Notes: a model not told the origin generated them from the sequence alone. A stretch of 64,000 bases of DNA from Paenibacillus hunanensis (GCF_014645615.1 NZ_BMMB01000003.1:310001-374000); one strand, 5' to 3'. Shown: positions 55,149 through 64,000, counted from the stretch's first letter. Translations and numbers: made by a program.

Positions 55149-56390
55149 ATGGAACGGGTCGTAATTACAGGGATGGGCGTTATTTCTCCAATCGGCAATG
55201 ATGTGGAGACCTTTTGGAATAATCTGAGTCAGGGGAAATCGGGCATCGCTCCGATCGATACCTTTGATACGGAACGATATAAAACGAAATTTGCGGGTCT
55301 GGTGCGTGACTTTGATGCAGCTGCTATTTTCGGACGTAAAGAAGCACGGCGTATGGATCGCTTTGCTCAGTTTGCCGTAGCTGCGGCAGAGCAGGCGGTA
55401 CAGGATGCGGGTCTGGATATGGACAAGGTGGAGCGTGAGCGAGTTGGCGTGTATGTCGGCTCGGGGATCGGTGGGATCGATACGTTAATTGAGCAGCAGA
55501 CGAATCTGTTCAACCGTGGCCCAGAGCGGATCAGTCCACTCCTCGTACCGGTGATGATTGCCAATAGTGCTGCCGCCACGATTAGCATTCGCCTGGGGAC
55601 ATGGGGACCTACACTGTGTCCGGTGACGGCTTGCTCGATCGGGAACACGGCGATCGGTGAAGCGATGCGTCTTATTCGTTCAGGGGATGCGGATGTGGTG
55701 ATTGCAGGCGGCTCGGAAGCGGCTATTAATGAAGTATCGGTAGCCGGGTTCAGTAATTCAACTGCACTATCAGAGCGTAATGATGATCCTACCGCAGCCA
55801 GTCGTCCTTTTGATAGGGATCGGGATGGCTTTGTCATGGCGGAAGGTGCTGGAATTGTTGTACTGGAATCTCTTCGCCATGCACAGGCACGCGGTGCACG
55901 TATCTATGCTGAAGTGATCGGGTACGGGGCAAGCTCGGATGCTTACCATATGGTAGCCAGTCATCCCGAGGGTCGTGGTGCGTCGCTGGCGATGCGTCAA
56001 GCACTGAGTAATGCTAGCATTACTGTACACGATGTGGATGTGATCAGTGCACATGCTACGAGCACAGGGGTCGGTGACATTTCCGAGACGCTGGCGATTA
56101 AGCAGCTATTTGGCGAGCGGGCTTATGATATTCCTGTAACGGCAAACAAATCCATTACAGGACATATGCTGGGCGCGGCTGGAGGTGCAGAGGCGATTGC
56201 CTTAGTACAAACACTGCGTGAGGGCTTGATTCCACCAACGCTCAACTTGCATACTCCTGATCCACTGTGCGACCTGGACTATGTGCCGAACACGCCGCGT
56301 AAAGCTGATATGAAGATCGGCCTATCGAATTCGTTTGGGTTTGGCGGTCATAATGCGGTGATTGTACTCAAGCGATATGAGGAGGAGTAA
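55149..56390 (+). CDS. fabF: 3-oxoacyl-ACP synthase II (FabF-like), orphan copy
   Basis: 413 residues, thiolase fold. The catalytic triad is complete: Cys162 in VTACSIGNTAIGEA, His302 in SAHATSTGVGD and His339 in NKSITGHMLGAAGG. The length and GFGGHNAVIVLKRY end are typical of FabF. It extends acyl chains by condensing malonyl-ACP with acyl-ACP. It is not beside fabD, fabG or acpP, so it is likely a second copy; SIGN (in place of ASGT) and HATSTGVGD (commonly HGTSTPxxD) also mark it as diverged. The ATG follows AAGGAGG. A terminator is at 56438-56487. Confidence 0.9.
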   Translation: MERVVITGMGVISPIGNDVETFWNNLSQGKSGIAPIDTFDTERYKTKFAGLVRDFDAAAIFGRKEARRMDRFAQFAVAAAEQAVQDAGLDMDKVERERVGVYVGSGIGGIDTLIEQQTNLFNRGPERISPLLVPVMIANSAAATISIRLGTWGPTLCPVTACSIGNTAIGEAMRLIRSGDADVVIAGGSEAAINEVSVAGFSNSTALSERNDDPTAASRPFDRDRDGFVMAEGAGIVVLESLRHAQARGARIYAEVIGYGASSDAYHMVASHPEGRGASLAMRQALSNASITVHDVDVISAHATSTGVGDISETLAIKQLFGERAYDIPVTANKSITGHMLGAAGGAEAIALVQTLREGLIPPTLNLHTPDPLCDLDYVPNTPRKADMKIGLSNSFGFGGHNAVIVLKRYEEE

Positions 56391-56437
56391 GCTTCATCCA
56401 TTTTACACTGGGAACTACGACTATACATTTATCCATT

Positions 56438-56487
56438 AAAAAGCCGGTTAAGCCTGCGGAGTTACTCCGAGTGCTTGACCGGCTTTT
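56438..56487. terminator. Bidirectional terminator between fabF and the P-loop gene
   Basis: AAAAGCCGGT (56439-56448) pairs with ACCGGCTTTT (56478-56487), with inner GGAGT/ACTCC. T-rich ends lie on both strands, between convergent genes. Confidence 0.85.
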
Positions 56488-56516
56488 CCTATAAACGAAT
56501 CGATTCTATTAAGCCC

Positions 56517-57002
56517 CTACTCTACCTGCCGCGTTACTACCAGCTTATGCTTATACGGCTCAGCTATACGCAAAATAGCTGGCTTGGATTCTCGCTCAAA
56601 TCGGTGATTCCAATATAAACGATCCAGTAACCCCATCAGGCTCAGACGTTCATTATCTGGATCAGTCCCGATCTTTTGCCGGAGAAAACGTTGTAGCATC
56701 CGTCCATCACGTACATAAGGAGATGGCGTCAAAAATATAATCTGATCCGCCAGCGCAAAGCTAGGCAGTAGCCACTCCATCAGATTGCCCTCAACAATCC
56801 ACGCTTCCTGTCCAATAATGTCCATTAGCATCCGTTGTCGCTCTGCCGGGGTGTTGCGCCGCTTGCGCTTTCCATCTCGTGTCCACAATAGCGTTTCCAG
56901 CGAATAGCTGGGAATCCCCAGCCTGCTGGAAAGTCTGGCTGCCAGCTCTGTTTTGCCGCTTCCGGGCGCACCAACTATATGTATTCTTTTCGCTGACGGC
57001 AT
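56517..57002 (-). CDS. P-loop NTPase, FlaR/adenylate kinase-like
   Basis: 161 residues. Walker A VGAPGSGKTELA is near residue 10-21. The segments LGIPSYSLETLLW, WIVEGNLMEWLLPSFALADQIIFLTP and RMLQRFLRQ follow the plan of small P-loop kinases annotated as 'DNA topology modulation protein FlaR' or adenylate kinase-like. The phosphate acceptor is unknown. ATG is seven nt from GGGGAGGG. Transcribed alone. Confidence 0.8.
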   Translation of the reverse strand: MPSAKRIHIVGAPGSGKTELAARLSSRLGIPSYSLETLLWTRDGKRKRRNTPAERQRMLMDIIGQEAWIVEGNLMEWLLPSFALADQIIFLTPSPYVRDGRMLQRFLRQKIGTDPDNERLSLMGLLDRLYWNHRFERESKPAILRIAEPYKHKLVVTRQVE

Positions 57003-57332
57003 CGCGATACCCTCCCCATCATTCCCTGCTTCGTTGGTAGCCAGCTCATCTGATATAATACTAACAGAACCTGAATACGGATGAAACTAGCCACCGAGCA
57101 TGATTGATATTCTGAATCGATCCCTGTACTGTATCATTTTTAAAATATATTCTAAACGGCGTATCCTTTGGATCTCTTTATTCGTTTACATCATATCAGC
57201 AGCTACTAAACAGGCAATGACATTGGCAATCAACTACCGATGTCGGTGCCCGTTTATAATGAACTGCTGCACATAACGTTATGTACTATTAACGCGATTT
57301 CACTTGCGGATAAACAAAGGAGGGCCCCCAAT
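57003..57332. other. Divergent intergenic region, 330 bp
   Basis: TATAAT at 57256-57261 could be a -10 for the sigma factor gene, but no good -35 is seen; an ECF-type autoregulated promoter was looked for and not identified. No gene. Confidence 0.4.
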
Positions 57333-58250
57333 ATGGCCTTTGTGAATTCCCCGGCTTATTTTACAAACCATAAAAAAGACAACGCGATGCAAGCAAGTCC
57401 ACATTCCCACCTATACACGATAGTCAGACTGTCACCGGATGTAACTGTAGAGCGTCATAGGAGCATCGTGTTAGATGAGAAGCAGCTCCAAGCATGGATG
57501 CCTGCCTTCTATCGCTATTGCCGTAGTCTGACCACTACACACTGGGATGCGCAGGATCTGATGCAAAATACGCTGCTCAAGGCGCTCACCTTACCCAATC
57601 TGCACGGACAGCGCTCAGTAAGTGACCAGCAAGCCTACCTGTTGCGGATCGCTCGTAATCTACGTATTGATGAAGCTCGGCGCGCCGTACGTTTACAGCA
57701 CAAATTACCATTATTACAGGAGCTGCTCAACGAACAGCAGACTCAGCAACATTCGGCTCCAGATATGAATCTGCAAGCCGAAGCGGCAATTAAGCTACTG
57801 CTGGACACACTATCTCCATGGCAGCATGCGGTGTACGCCCTACGCGAGTTATTCGGCTATACGGCAAGCGAGGCAGCCAATCTGCTAGGAACGACAGAGG
57901 GGGCGATCAAGTCCGCTCTGCGCCGTGCACGAGAAGCCCTGCTACAGCAGCATGATGATTCGGCAGAGGACGCTTCCCTACCTATGCCAGAACAGGATGA
58001 GCATGAGCTGCTGGCTACGTATCTCGCTGCCTTCCGCAACGGTAATGCCGCACAGCTTGTGCAGCTTATTTTGAATCAAGCTGCCGATCCAGCTGGATTA
58101 GCTCCTCAGATTGTAGGTCAACTGCATACTGAAGCTACAGCGCAATCAAGTGGTAAAGCTAGCCGTTCAGAGCAGCTTAATCCGCATATACCACGCGACG
58201 CTTATCCTGCATATACGGTATATCGCTCTCTGCAATCGATAGCAGCCTGA
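57333..58250 (+). CDS. ECF-type RNA polymerase sigma factor with C-terminal extension
   Basis: 305 residues. Region 2 at ~55-105 (FYRYCRSLTTTHWDAQDLMQNTLLKAL, then LLRIARNLRIDEARR) and region 4 at ~155-205 (LSPWQHAVYALRELFGYTASEAANLLGTTEG, AIKSALRRARE). A ~100-residue tail after region 4 (HELLATYLAAFRNGNAAQL onward) resembles the start of the SnoaL-like extensions of ECF41-type factors, but is shortened. No anti-sigma gene follows. The ATG at 57333 is eight nt from AAAGGAGGG; 31 upstream in-frame codons lack a site. clpP-like follows at 69 bp and may be co-transcribed. Confidence 0.87.
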   Translation: MAFVNSPAYFTNHKKDNAMQASPHSHLYTIVRLSPDVTVERHRSIVLDEKQLQAWMPAFYRYCRSLTTTHWDAQDLMQNTLLKALTLPNLHGQRSVSDQQAYLLRIARNLRIDEARRAVRLQHKLPLLQELLNEQQTQQHSAPDMNLQAEAAIKLLLDTLSPWQHAVYALRELFGYTASEAANLLGTTEGAIKSALRRAREALLQQHDDSAEDASLPMPEQDEHELLATYLAAFRNGNAAQLVQLILNQAADPAGLAPQIVGQLHTEATAQSSGKASRSEQLNPHIPRDAYPAYTVYRSLQSIAA

Positions 58251-58319
58251 TGGTCTTCACACATCCGAGCATCTGACTATCGTGATTCCATTTCTGATCA
58301 TTAGAAAGGATGAACTACG

Positions 58320-58901
58320 ATGGTAACTATTCCTTATGTTATTGAACAAACGGATCGCGGCGAGCGTAGCTACGATATTTATTCCAGATTGCTCAAGGAT
58401 CGAATCATTATGATTAACGGTGAAATTGAAGATCAAATGGCGAATCTGATCGTCGCTCAGCTGCTTCATCTGGCAGCCGAGGATAGCGAAAAGGATATCA
58501 GCATGTATATTAACAGCCCAGGTGGATCGGTTACGGCTGGCTTTGCCATTTATGATACGATGCAGTTTATCAAGCCAGATATCGTGACCATCTGTACGGG
58601 GATGGCGGCAAGCTTTGGCACGATTCTGCTAGTTGGCGGAACGAAGGGTAAACGAATGGCTTTGCCCAATAGCGAGGTGATGATCCACCAGCCTCTGGGC
58701 GGTGCGAAGGGTCAGGCATCGGATGTGATCATTTACGCCGAGCGGCTCATCCATACTCGCCAAAAGCTCAACGAGTTACTTGCCGAGCGTACCGGACAAC
58801 CATTAGAACGTCTGGAAAAGGATACCGATCGCGATTTCTTTTTCACTGCGGAAGAGGCACTCGACTATGGGCTAATCGATAAAATTGTAAGTAAATGCTG
58901 A
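58320..58901 (+). CDS. clpP: ATP-dependent Clp protease proteolytic subunit, ClpP paralogue
   Basis: 193 residues. The Ser-His-Asp triad is intact: Ser98 in [11 protein letters not shown], His123 in [13 protein letters not shown], Asp172 in [24 protein letters not shown] is also standard. Differences from main ClpP are AASFG for AASMG and [11 protein letters not shown] for the usual LLAAGxKGKR. It is therefore most likely a second ClpP beside the housekeeping copy elsewhere. It forms rings that degrade unfolded proteins fed by ClpC/ClpX. AAAGGA precedes the ATG. The ECF sigma gene is 69 bp upstream, on the same strand. Confidence 0.92.
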   Translation: MVTIPYVIEQTDRGERSYDIYSRLLKDRIIMINGEIEDQMANLIVAQLLHLAAEDSEKDISMYINSPGGSVTAGFAIYDTMQFIKPDIVTICTGMAASFGTILLVGGTKGKRMALPNSEVMIHQPLGGAKGQASDVIIYAERLIHTRQKLNELLAERTGQPLERLEKDTDRDFFFTAEEALDYGLIDKIVSKC

Positions 58902-58996
58902 GTGTATACTTGATTCGACTGCACTCGAAAAAGTGATACGAATCATCCTATCTCATCGGCTCGATCAACATTCATTCAAAATGCAAACCCTATACA

Positions 58997-59056
58997 AATA
59001 AGCCTGCTCATCGATACGCATGATATGAGGAATCGTGCTTCGATAGCAGGCTTATA
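58997..59056. terminator. Convergent terminator between clpP and mdxG
   Basis: AATAAGCCTGCT (58997-59008) pairs with AGCAGGCTTAT (59045-59055), with inner ATCGA/TCGAT. The plus strand goes on with TATTATTTAATTT. Confidence 0.8.
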
Positions 59057-59152
59057 TTATTTAATTTGTACCCTTTATACGAGCAAAGAGTGTGAAGCAT
59101 CTTATATTTCCTATTGGAACAAGCATCTATTTCTAAAAGGTAATAACATCAC

Positions 59153-59995
59153 TTACCCCTTCGTCGCACCCGCCGTCAATCCATGTACAAGGAAGCGCTG
59201 TAAGAACATATACAGAATCGTGATCGGCAATGCTACAAGCACTGAGCCAGCGGCAAATAGCGTAAATTCTGTACTGGAGTAGCTATTCACCAGCTCGTAC
59301 AGACCTACAGCCAGCGTCCAGTTCTCACGCGAGCGCAAGATCAGACGTGCGAAAATAAAGTCCACCCATGCTCCTGTAAACGTTGTGATCGCAATGTACG
59401 TAATGATCGGCGTCGATAACGGCAAAATAATACGTCGGAAAATCTGAAAATGACTTGCTCCATCCAGCAGTGCCGATTCCTCCAGTGCACGTGGAATCGT
59501 ATCAAAGAAGCCCTTCGCTACGAACATGCCCAGCGCTGCACCGGAGGTATATACCAGCACCAATGCCCATGGCGAGTTCAGCAGATTCATTTGCAGCAGG
59601 ATAACATAGACAGCGATCATACTCATAAAGCCTGGGAACATACCCAGAATCAGGATGACCGACATCATCGTTTGTCTACCCCTGAACCGGAAGCGGGACA
59701 TCGCATATGCGGTCAAAATTTGCACCAGCGTACCGAGTACCATACTGCTAACCGCTACCTTGAGCGTATTCCAGTACCATTTTACATACGGCAGATCCTT
59801 ATCCGATTGCGAGCGGAACAGATCAGCATAATGCTGTAGTGTCAGCTTTTGCGGAATCAAGGTCTCACTGTATAACGAATCACCGACTTTAAAGGAGGAC
59901 AAAATGATCCAGAGTGCCGGATAAATGCAGGCCAGCGCGATCAGCACCAGCAGCACATAGCTGATCGTAAGCTTGATGCGTCTTTTCTTTTTCAT
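59153..59995 (-). CDS. mdxG: Maltodextrin ABC transporter permease MdxG
   Basis: 280 residues, six membrane helices. The cytoplasmic EAA loop is EESALLDGASHFQIFRRIILPLS. MalG family. With MdxF it forms the channel for maltodextrin import. Its start overlaps the mdxF stop by four bases. No ATP-binding subunit gene is in the window; in Bacilli the shared ATPase MsmX is encoded elsewhere. A terminator at 58997-59056 follows. Confidence 0.92.
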   Translation of the reverse strand: MKKKRRIKLTISYVLLVLIALACIYPALWIILSSFKVGDSLYSETLIPQKLTLQHYADLFRSQSDKDLPYVKWYWNTLKVAVSSMVLGTLVQILTAYAMSRFRFRGRQTMMSVILILGMFPGFMSMIAVYVILLQMNLLNSPWALVLVYTSGAALGMFVAKGFFDTIPRALEESALLDGASHFQIFRRIILPLSTPIITYIAITTFTGAWVDFIFARLILRSRENWTLAVGLYELVNSYSSTEFTLFAAGSVLVALPITILYMFLQRFLVHGLTAGATKG

Positions 59996-61341
59996 TGGAT
60001 CATATCCTCCTCTTTAAAGGAGCGGCTGCGTCGATAATTATAAAGCGAGAATGCCGCAATAATAATGAAAATAATAATCCCAATCGCCGAAGCGAAGTTA
60101 TAGCGCTGATTATCCAGCGTCAGCTTATACAGCCATGTGACGAGCAAATCGGTACTACCTGCATACGCGTAATCTCCATTCGCTGGCAAGCCATTCGTCA
60201 GCAAGAAGATCACGTTAAAGTTATTAATATTACCAGCAAACTGCATAATCAGGATCGGTGCGGTCTGGAACAGCACGAATGGCATCGTAATGTTGCGGAA
60301 TTTCTGGAAACCTGTCGCCCCATCCACCTCTGCCGCTTCATACAGATCGCGCGGAATCGCGGTCAGTACACCGAGTACGAGAATCATCGATACCGGAATC
60401 CCGATCCACATATTCACCAGAATAACCGTCACCTTTGCCCAGAAAGGATCATTCAGCCAGGGTACACCGCCCATTCCTAGCATACGCAAATACTGATTGA
60501 CCGGCCCAAACTGATAATTCAGCAGGTTACGCATGACGAGCAGGGAAATAAACTGCGGAATTGCATACGGTAAAATAAACAGCGTCCGCCAGAAGCCTTT
60601 AAAACGAATTCCCTGCTGCTCGATCAGCAGCGCTACCAGAATACCGCCAAAGTACGTCGTAACCGTCGCCACAACCGCCCAGATAATCGTCCAGGTCAAA
60701 ACGCCGATAAACGTATGGCTCCACGCCTCCAGTGTGACCAGATTCGTAAACGTACGGAAGCCTACCCAATCGACCAGATTTTTCGGTGGAATATGATCAG
60801 GTGCGGAATAGTTTGTAAATGCCATCAATACCATGAACACAATCGGCAAAATTGTAAATACCAGCACACCGATCGTTGGTAAAGCAAGCAGTACATACGG
60901 AAACCCTTTATCGCCAAGCATACGCCAGGTATCGCGGAACGTGTTCACCTTTTGTCCACGCTCACGCTGCTTACCGATACGATACGCATCCTTAATATTC
61001 GCTACATAGAAGCAAGCAAGCAAAATAACATACAACAGTGCTACCAGACCATAGATCATCATGAAGATCGAATGATCACCTGGTACGTTGCGATACAATC
61101 GTCCAACCTTCTCCATATGTGCAGGCTGCTCACCAAGTGTGACCAATCCCCACATATTACTTGCAAGTCCATTTAGAATCAGATACAGACTGACCAGTCC
61201 AGCAAGTAGGAACAACGCACCCTTCGCCCACTGCCGGTTATACATCTGACCCAGCCCCATAACAACAGCGGAGAGCACAGCAGCAATTGCTGCGCTCCCC
61301 ATTCCGGCGGTTCGTTTAGGATGAATAGCTGCCTTATTCAT
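59992..61341 (-). CDS. mdxF: Maltodextrin ABC transporter permease MdxF
   Basis: 449 residues, about eight membrane segments, including an N-terminal part with GLGQMYNRQWAKGALFLLAG, as in Bacillus MdxF. The EAA loop is YEAAEVDGATGFQKFRNITMP. MalF family. It starts two bases past the mdxE stop and overlaps mdxG by four, so mdxE-mdxF-mdxG are tightly coupled. Confidence 0.93.
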   Translation of the reverse strand: MNKAAIHPKRTAGMGSAAIAAVLSAVVMGLGQMYNRQWAKGALFLLAGLVSLYLILNGLASNMWGLVTLGEQPAHMEKVGRLYRNVPGDHSIFMMIYGLVALLYVILLACFYVANIKDAYRIGKQRERGQKVNTFRDTWRMLGDKGFPYVLLALPTIGVLVFTILPIVFMVLMAFTNYSAPDHIPPKNLVDWVGFRTFTNLVTLEAWSHTFIGVLTWTIIWAVVATVTTYFGGILVALLIEQQGIRFKGFWRTLFILPYAIPQFISLLVMRNLLNYQFGPVNQYLRMLGMGGVPWLNDPFWAKVTVILVNMWIGIPVSMILVLGVLTAIPRDLYEAAEVDGATGFQKFRNITMPFVLFQTAPILIMQFAGNINNFNVIFLLTNGLPANGDYAYAGSTDLLVTWLYKLTLDNQRYNFASAIGIIIFIIIAAFSLYNYRRSRSFKEEDMIQ

Positions 61342-61343
61342 TG

Positions 61344-62636
61344 TTATTGTCCTGTCGAGATATTGCTCTTCATCTGGCTAACCAGATTGTCGAGCGCCTG
61401 CTTCGGATCTTTGTTATCGTTCCAGATCGATGACATCGCCGCTTCCATTGGAGACCAGAACTGCGCCATTGCTGGAATCGATGGCATTGGAACCGAATTT
61501 TCAAACTGCTTCAGGAATACGGATGCGATTGGGTCCTTTTGTACCGTTTCGCTAGCTGCTGCATTTTTGTTGGATGGCAGTGCGCCGTTCATCTCGAAGT
61601 TCTTCAATTGCCATTCTTCAGATGTGATAAAGTCTGCAAATAGCTTGGACGCATTTGGATATTTGGTATACGCATTCACAAAGTACGCCTTGATACCAGA
61701 GAACGGTGTCATTGGCTTGCCGTTTGGCAGGTTTGGATACATTCCTACACCTAGATTTTTTACCGATTCTTTTAGTGAGCCTGTATCCCATGGGCCGCTA
61801 ATGTTCATTGCCAACTTGTTGGAGGAGAACAGGGATTTTTTGATATCTGCGTTAATATCCGATGTTTTGAGTGGCAAAATTTTGTTCAGGCTTTGGATAA
61901 AGGTTGCGCCCTCTACCGACTGCTCATTGTTCAGACCAAGATCATTCGGATCGGTGCCATCTTTACCAAATACATAGCCACCGTAGCCGCCCAGGAATGG
62001 GAATACATAGTAGCCATTGCCCACTTCCCACATGATGGCGAATTTATTCGCTTTTGTATCATTGAATTTGTTAGCAAACTGTATCACACCATTCCAGTCC
62101 GCAGGAACCGCATCGATCAGATCCTTGTTATAAAATACCGCTGTCGTCTCAACCGACTTTGGATATCCGTACAAAATATTATCGTAAGTCAGTGCTTTGA
62201 TCGCTAGCTCACTATTACGGGAGCGTGTATCTTCCTCGAACCAGTCGTTAGGCATCAGCACACCAGCGGATACACCCTGTCCGATCTGATCATGCACGCC
62301 GGCAAACACATCGGCACCTACACCCGCAGGGCCATCGGTTACCATTTGTCCCATGGACTTATCCGGTCCCAATTCAGCAAACGTTACGTCAACATTGTAC
62401 TTCTCTTTGAATGCCTTCGCTGCTTCTTCAATAAATGCTTTCTGATCGCCGCTATCCCATACGGTCAGCTTTGCGCCTTCCTCCGGTAACAGCTCCTGCA
62501 TTTCCTCGCTCGCGGCTGGATCAGCAGCAGGCTGACTTGCCGTTCCGCTACCTGCGCCTCCTCCACTACATGCTGACAGAATCAGCAGCATGATCATAAG
62601 CACACTTACCAGCGCACTGTACTTTTGACGTAACAT
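61344..62636 (-). CDS. mdxE: Maltodextrin-binding lipoprotein MdxE
   Basis: 430 residues. Lipoprotein signal peptide with lipobox LSAC. The mature part opens LLPEEGAKLTVWDSGDQ and contains GPAGVGADVFAGVHDQIG and SVETTAVFYNKDLIDAVP, which are typical of the MalE/MdxE family of binding proteins. It captures maltodextrins outside the membrane and delivers them to MdxFG. The start at 62636 (second ATG) is nine nt from AAGGA; the first ATG is too close. Operators with the CAAACGTTTG core and probable cre sites lie upstream. Confidence 0.92.
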   Translation of the reverse strand: MLRQKYSALVSVLMIMLLILSACSGGGAGSGTASQPAADPAASEEMQELLPEEGAKLTVWDSGDQKAFIEEAAKAFKEKYNVDVTFAELGPDKSMGQMVTDGPAGVGADVFAGVHDQIGQGVSAGVLMPNDWFEEDTRSRNSELAIKALTYDNILYGYPKSVETTAVFYNKDLIDAVPADWNGVIQFANKFNDTKANKFAIMWEVGNGYYVFPFLGGYGGYVFGKDGTDPNDLGLNNEQSVEGATFIQSLNKILPLKTSDINADIKKSLFSSNKLAMNISGPWDTGSLKESVKNLGVGMYPNLPNGKPMTPFSGIKAYFVNAYTKYPNASKLFADFITSEEWQLKNFEMNGALPSNKNAAASETVQKDPIASVFLKQFENSVPMPSIPAMAQFWSPMEAAMSSIWNDNKDPKQALDNLVSQMKSNISTGQ

Positions 62637-62750
62637 AGTCATTCATCCTTCCATTATGTAATTCAAATTGTGCGCTTCCCTTATACAGTTATGCCAGTTA
62701 GAGCAACCGTCGATACAGAGTCTTACGATCCACCCTGTGTAAATATTTGC

Positions 62751-62762
62751 GCAAACGTTTGT
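62751..62762. promoter_or_regulatory. LacI-family operator upstream of mdxE
   Basis: GCAAACGTTTGT, preceded by TGC; the core is identical to that of the operators before the amylase. It is 115 bp upstream of the mdxE start. Confidence 0.65.
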
Positions 62763-62823
62763 TCATTTTCGCGCAATGTATTATTTATTCGCCAGTTAAC
62801 TTCCAGTTATGACAATAATATTA

Positions 62824-62850
62824 TGTAAACGGTTAATGGAAGCGCTTAAT
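62824..62850. promoter_or_regulatory. Two adjacent probable CcpA sites (cre)
   Basis: TGTAAACGGTTAAT (62824-62837) and TGGAAGCGCTTAAT (62837-62850) share one base. Each fits the cre consensus at about 12 of 14 positions. Confidence 0.5.
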
Positions 62851-62887
62851 TCAACGATTCCATCATAACTCATATTTCCTTTTTGTT

Positions 62888-62899
62888 AAAACGTTTGCA
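62888..62899. promoter_or_regulatory. LacI-family operator upstream of mdxE / regulator
   Basis: AAAACGTTTGCA, with CAAAT on the right; half of it is identical to the site at 62751. It could control the regulator gene itself. Confidence 0.55.
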
Positions 62900-63167
62900 C
62901 AAATCATTTACGCTGATTTTGGGCGATTTTTACAATGTAACCACCATTATGCTTGTTTTATCTACTCCGCAGGCAATATATTTTCATTTTACGCCATTCA
63001 GGTTATTATTAAATGAAGGTTTACACTTCTGCGAGACTTCGATTAACATAGAGACACGACCCGAACATGCTGATTCTTATCTCATGTTCATATGATCTGA
63101 ATTCGATTGCACAAAATCATATTATTTATGCAATATACATCGTGCAACCTAAATTAAGGAGGTACAT

Positions 63168-64000
63168 ATGTCAGTTACAATTAAAGATGTCGCCAAACGG
63201 GCGGGCGTATCTCCTTCTACCGTATCGCGCGTGCTGTCCAATCATCCTCGAATCAGTCATGCCACCTCTGAAAAGGTCAGAGCGATTATGGAGGATATGG
63301 GCTATCATCCTAACATTATGGCAAAAAGCCTTGTTTCCAAAACGACGCAAAGTCTTGGCGTCATTCTGCCCAAGCCAGCGGAAGAGCTATTCTTAAATAC
63401 GTTCTTTATGGAACTGATTCGGGGTATTGTCGCTCAGGCCAATCGGAATGGCTATGATGTGGTGCTTAGCTCTGGCTCCAGTGAACAGGAAGAAGTCGAT
63501 GCGGTATCTCGCCTTGTATATGGCGGACGGATCGATGGGGCAATCCTGCTCTATTCACGCAAAAACGATCCTGTTGTCGACTTTTTGAGTCGGAATCAAT
63601 TTCCTGCTGTACTGGTAGGACGAAGCGAGCAGCACAGTAATATGATCACCGTTGATACGGATAATATTCAAGCAGCCGCCGATGCAACCCGCCATTTGAT
63701 CCAGATGGGTCATCGCCGAATCGGCTTTGTGAGTGGTCCGCCTGAGCTGGTCGTATCGCTTGACCGGATGGAGGGCTTCAAGCGTGCCCTTCAAGAGGCT
63801 GGACTGGAATATCGTAAAGACTGGATTGTGGAGGGTGAGTTCCTACAGGAGAGCGGCTATCGAGCGATGTCATTTTTCATGAATTTACCGGAGCGCCCGA
63901 CAGCACTTGTCGTTGTCGATGATATGGTGAGCTTTGGCATTTTGCGTGGCTTGCATGAGCTTGGCTATCGAGTGCCTGAGGATGTGGCGATTGTCAGCTT
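63168..64000 (+). CDS. LacI-family transcription regulator, MalR/MdxR-like (partial, C-terminus off window)
   Basis: 277 residues visible. The helix-turn-helix VTIKDVAKRAGVSPSTVSRVLS, then NHPRISHATSEKVRAIMEDMGYHPN with the hinge helix, and the periplasmic-binding-like domain from ~60 (SLGVILPKPAEELFLNTFFMELIRGI, RIDGAILLYSR, MGHRRIGFVSGPPELVVSLDR). It closely recalls Bacillus MdxR. It should bind the CAAACGTTTG sites in its own control region and, by the shared sequence, those before the amylase. AAGGAGG lies five nt from the ATG. The gene diverges from mdxEFG. Confidence 0.92.
   Translation, partial: MSVTIKDVAKRAGVSPSTVSRVLSNHPRISHATSEKVRAIMEDMGYHPNIMAKSLVSKTTQSLGVILPKPAEELFLNTFFMELIRGIVAQANRNGYDVVLSSGSSEQEEVDAVSRLVYGGRIDGAILLYSRKNDPVVDFLSRNQFPAVLVGRSEQHSNMITVDTDNIQAAADATRHLIQMGHRRIGFVSGPPELVVSLDRMEGFKRALQEAGLEYRKDWIVEGEFLQESGYRAMSFFMNLPERPTALVVVDDMVSFGILRGLHELGYRVPEDVAIVS

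Larger units (their letters stand above)
62637..63167. other. Divergent control region between mdxE and the LacI-type regulator, 531 bp
   Basis: It holds GCAAACGTTTGT (62751-62762) and AAAACGTTTGCA (62888-62899), which match the amylase operators, and two probable cre sites, TGTAAACGGTTAAT (62824-62837) and TGGAAGCGCTTAAT (62837-62850). The promoters could not be fixed. No gene. Confidence 0.65.

Overview
The window looks like a chromosomal segment of a low-to-moderate GC Gram-positive spore-forming bacterium of the Paenibacillaceae, most likely a Paenibacillus or close relative. The evidence is AAGGAGG-type ribosome sites, frequent GTG and TTG starts, many strong intrinsic terminators, a T-box leader, c-di-AMP (ydaO-type) riboswitches, and Bacillus-type families (PdxK, LmrA/LmrB, CatE, YcgT, MprF, DUF3243, IDEAL, DUF3219, MdxEFG). 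I saw no tRNA, rRNA, insertion sequence, prophage or CRISPR array. The 64 kb hold 49 genes that I can support, two of them cut by the window ends.

Layout. 1-10 kb: an HPr-like protein (cut), a lipoprotein, pyridoxine kinase, an SDR oxidoreductase behind a 5 x 8-bp tandem repeat, a HemD-like protein, a flavin reductase-like protein, an lmrA-lmrB drug efflux pair, a Mug-type DNA glycosylase and two small proteins. 10-24 kb: CatE-like dioxygenase, a secreted FnIII-CBM3 protein, MprF, a lipoprotein, small secreted and cytosolic proteins, a PAP2 phosphatase, an MtaD-like deaminase, a Fur-box-linked ferredoxin/flavodoxin reductase and cardiolipin synthase. 24-37 kb: a 2-hydroxyacid dehydrogenase, a GH4 alpha-galactosidase, a T-box-controlled threonyl-tRNA synthetase whose editing site is largely lost, secreted proteins, and a soluble histidine kinase.

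37-46 kb is the most distinctive region: a kdp potassium-uptake operon on the minus strand. It reads, in order, two tandem c-di-AMP riboswitches each followed by a terminator-like hairpin, a 35-residue membrane microprotein overlapping kdpF, kdpF, kdpA, kdpB, kdpC, and a gene for a 779-residue protein made of two successive KdpD sensor modules (KdpD ATPase + Usp) with no kinase domain. No kdpE is present. Control therefore seems to be through c-di-AMP at the RNA level rather than by a KdpD/KdpE phosphorelay.

46-64 kb: a SUKH-LRR protein, DUF4177, a histidine phosphatase followed by three ~73-bp tandem repeats (a degenerate single copy lies at 26.07 kb), an MBL hydrolase, a large multidomain alpha-amylase, a MmyB-like regulator, an orphan FabF, a P-loop kinase-like protein, an ECF sigma factor next to a ClpP paralogue, and the maltodextrin transporter operon mdxEFG diverging from a LacI-family regulator (cut). 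Near-identical palindromic operators with a CAAACGTTTG core lie upstream of both the amylase and mdxE, which suggests one starch/maltodextrin regulon.
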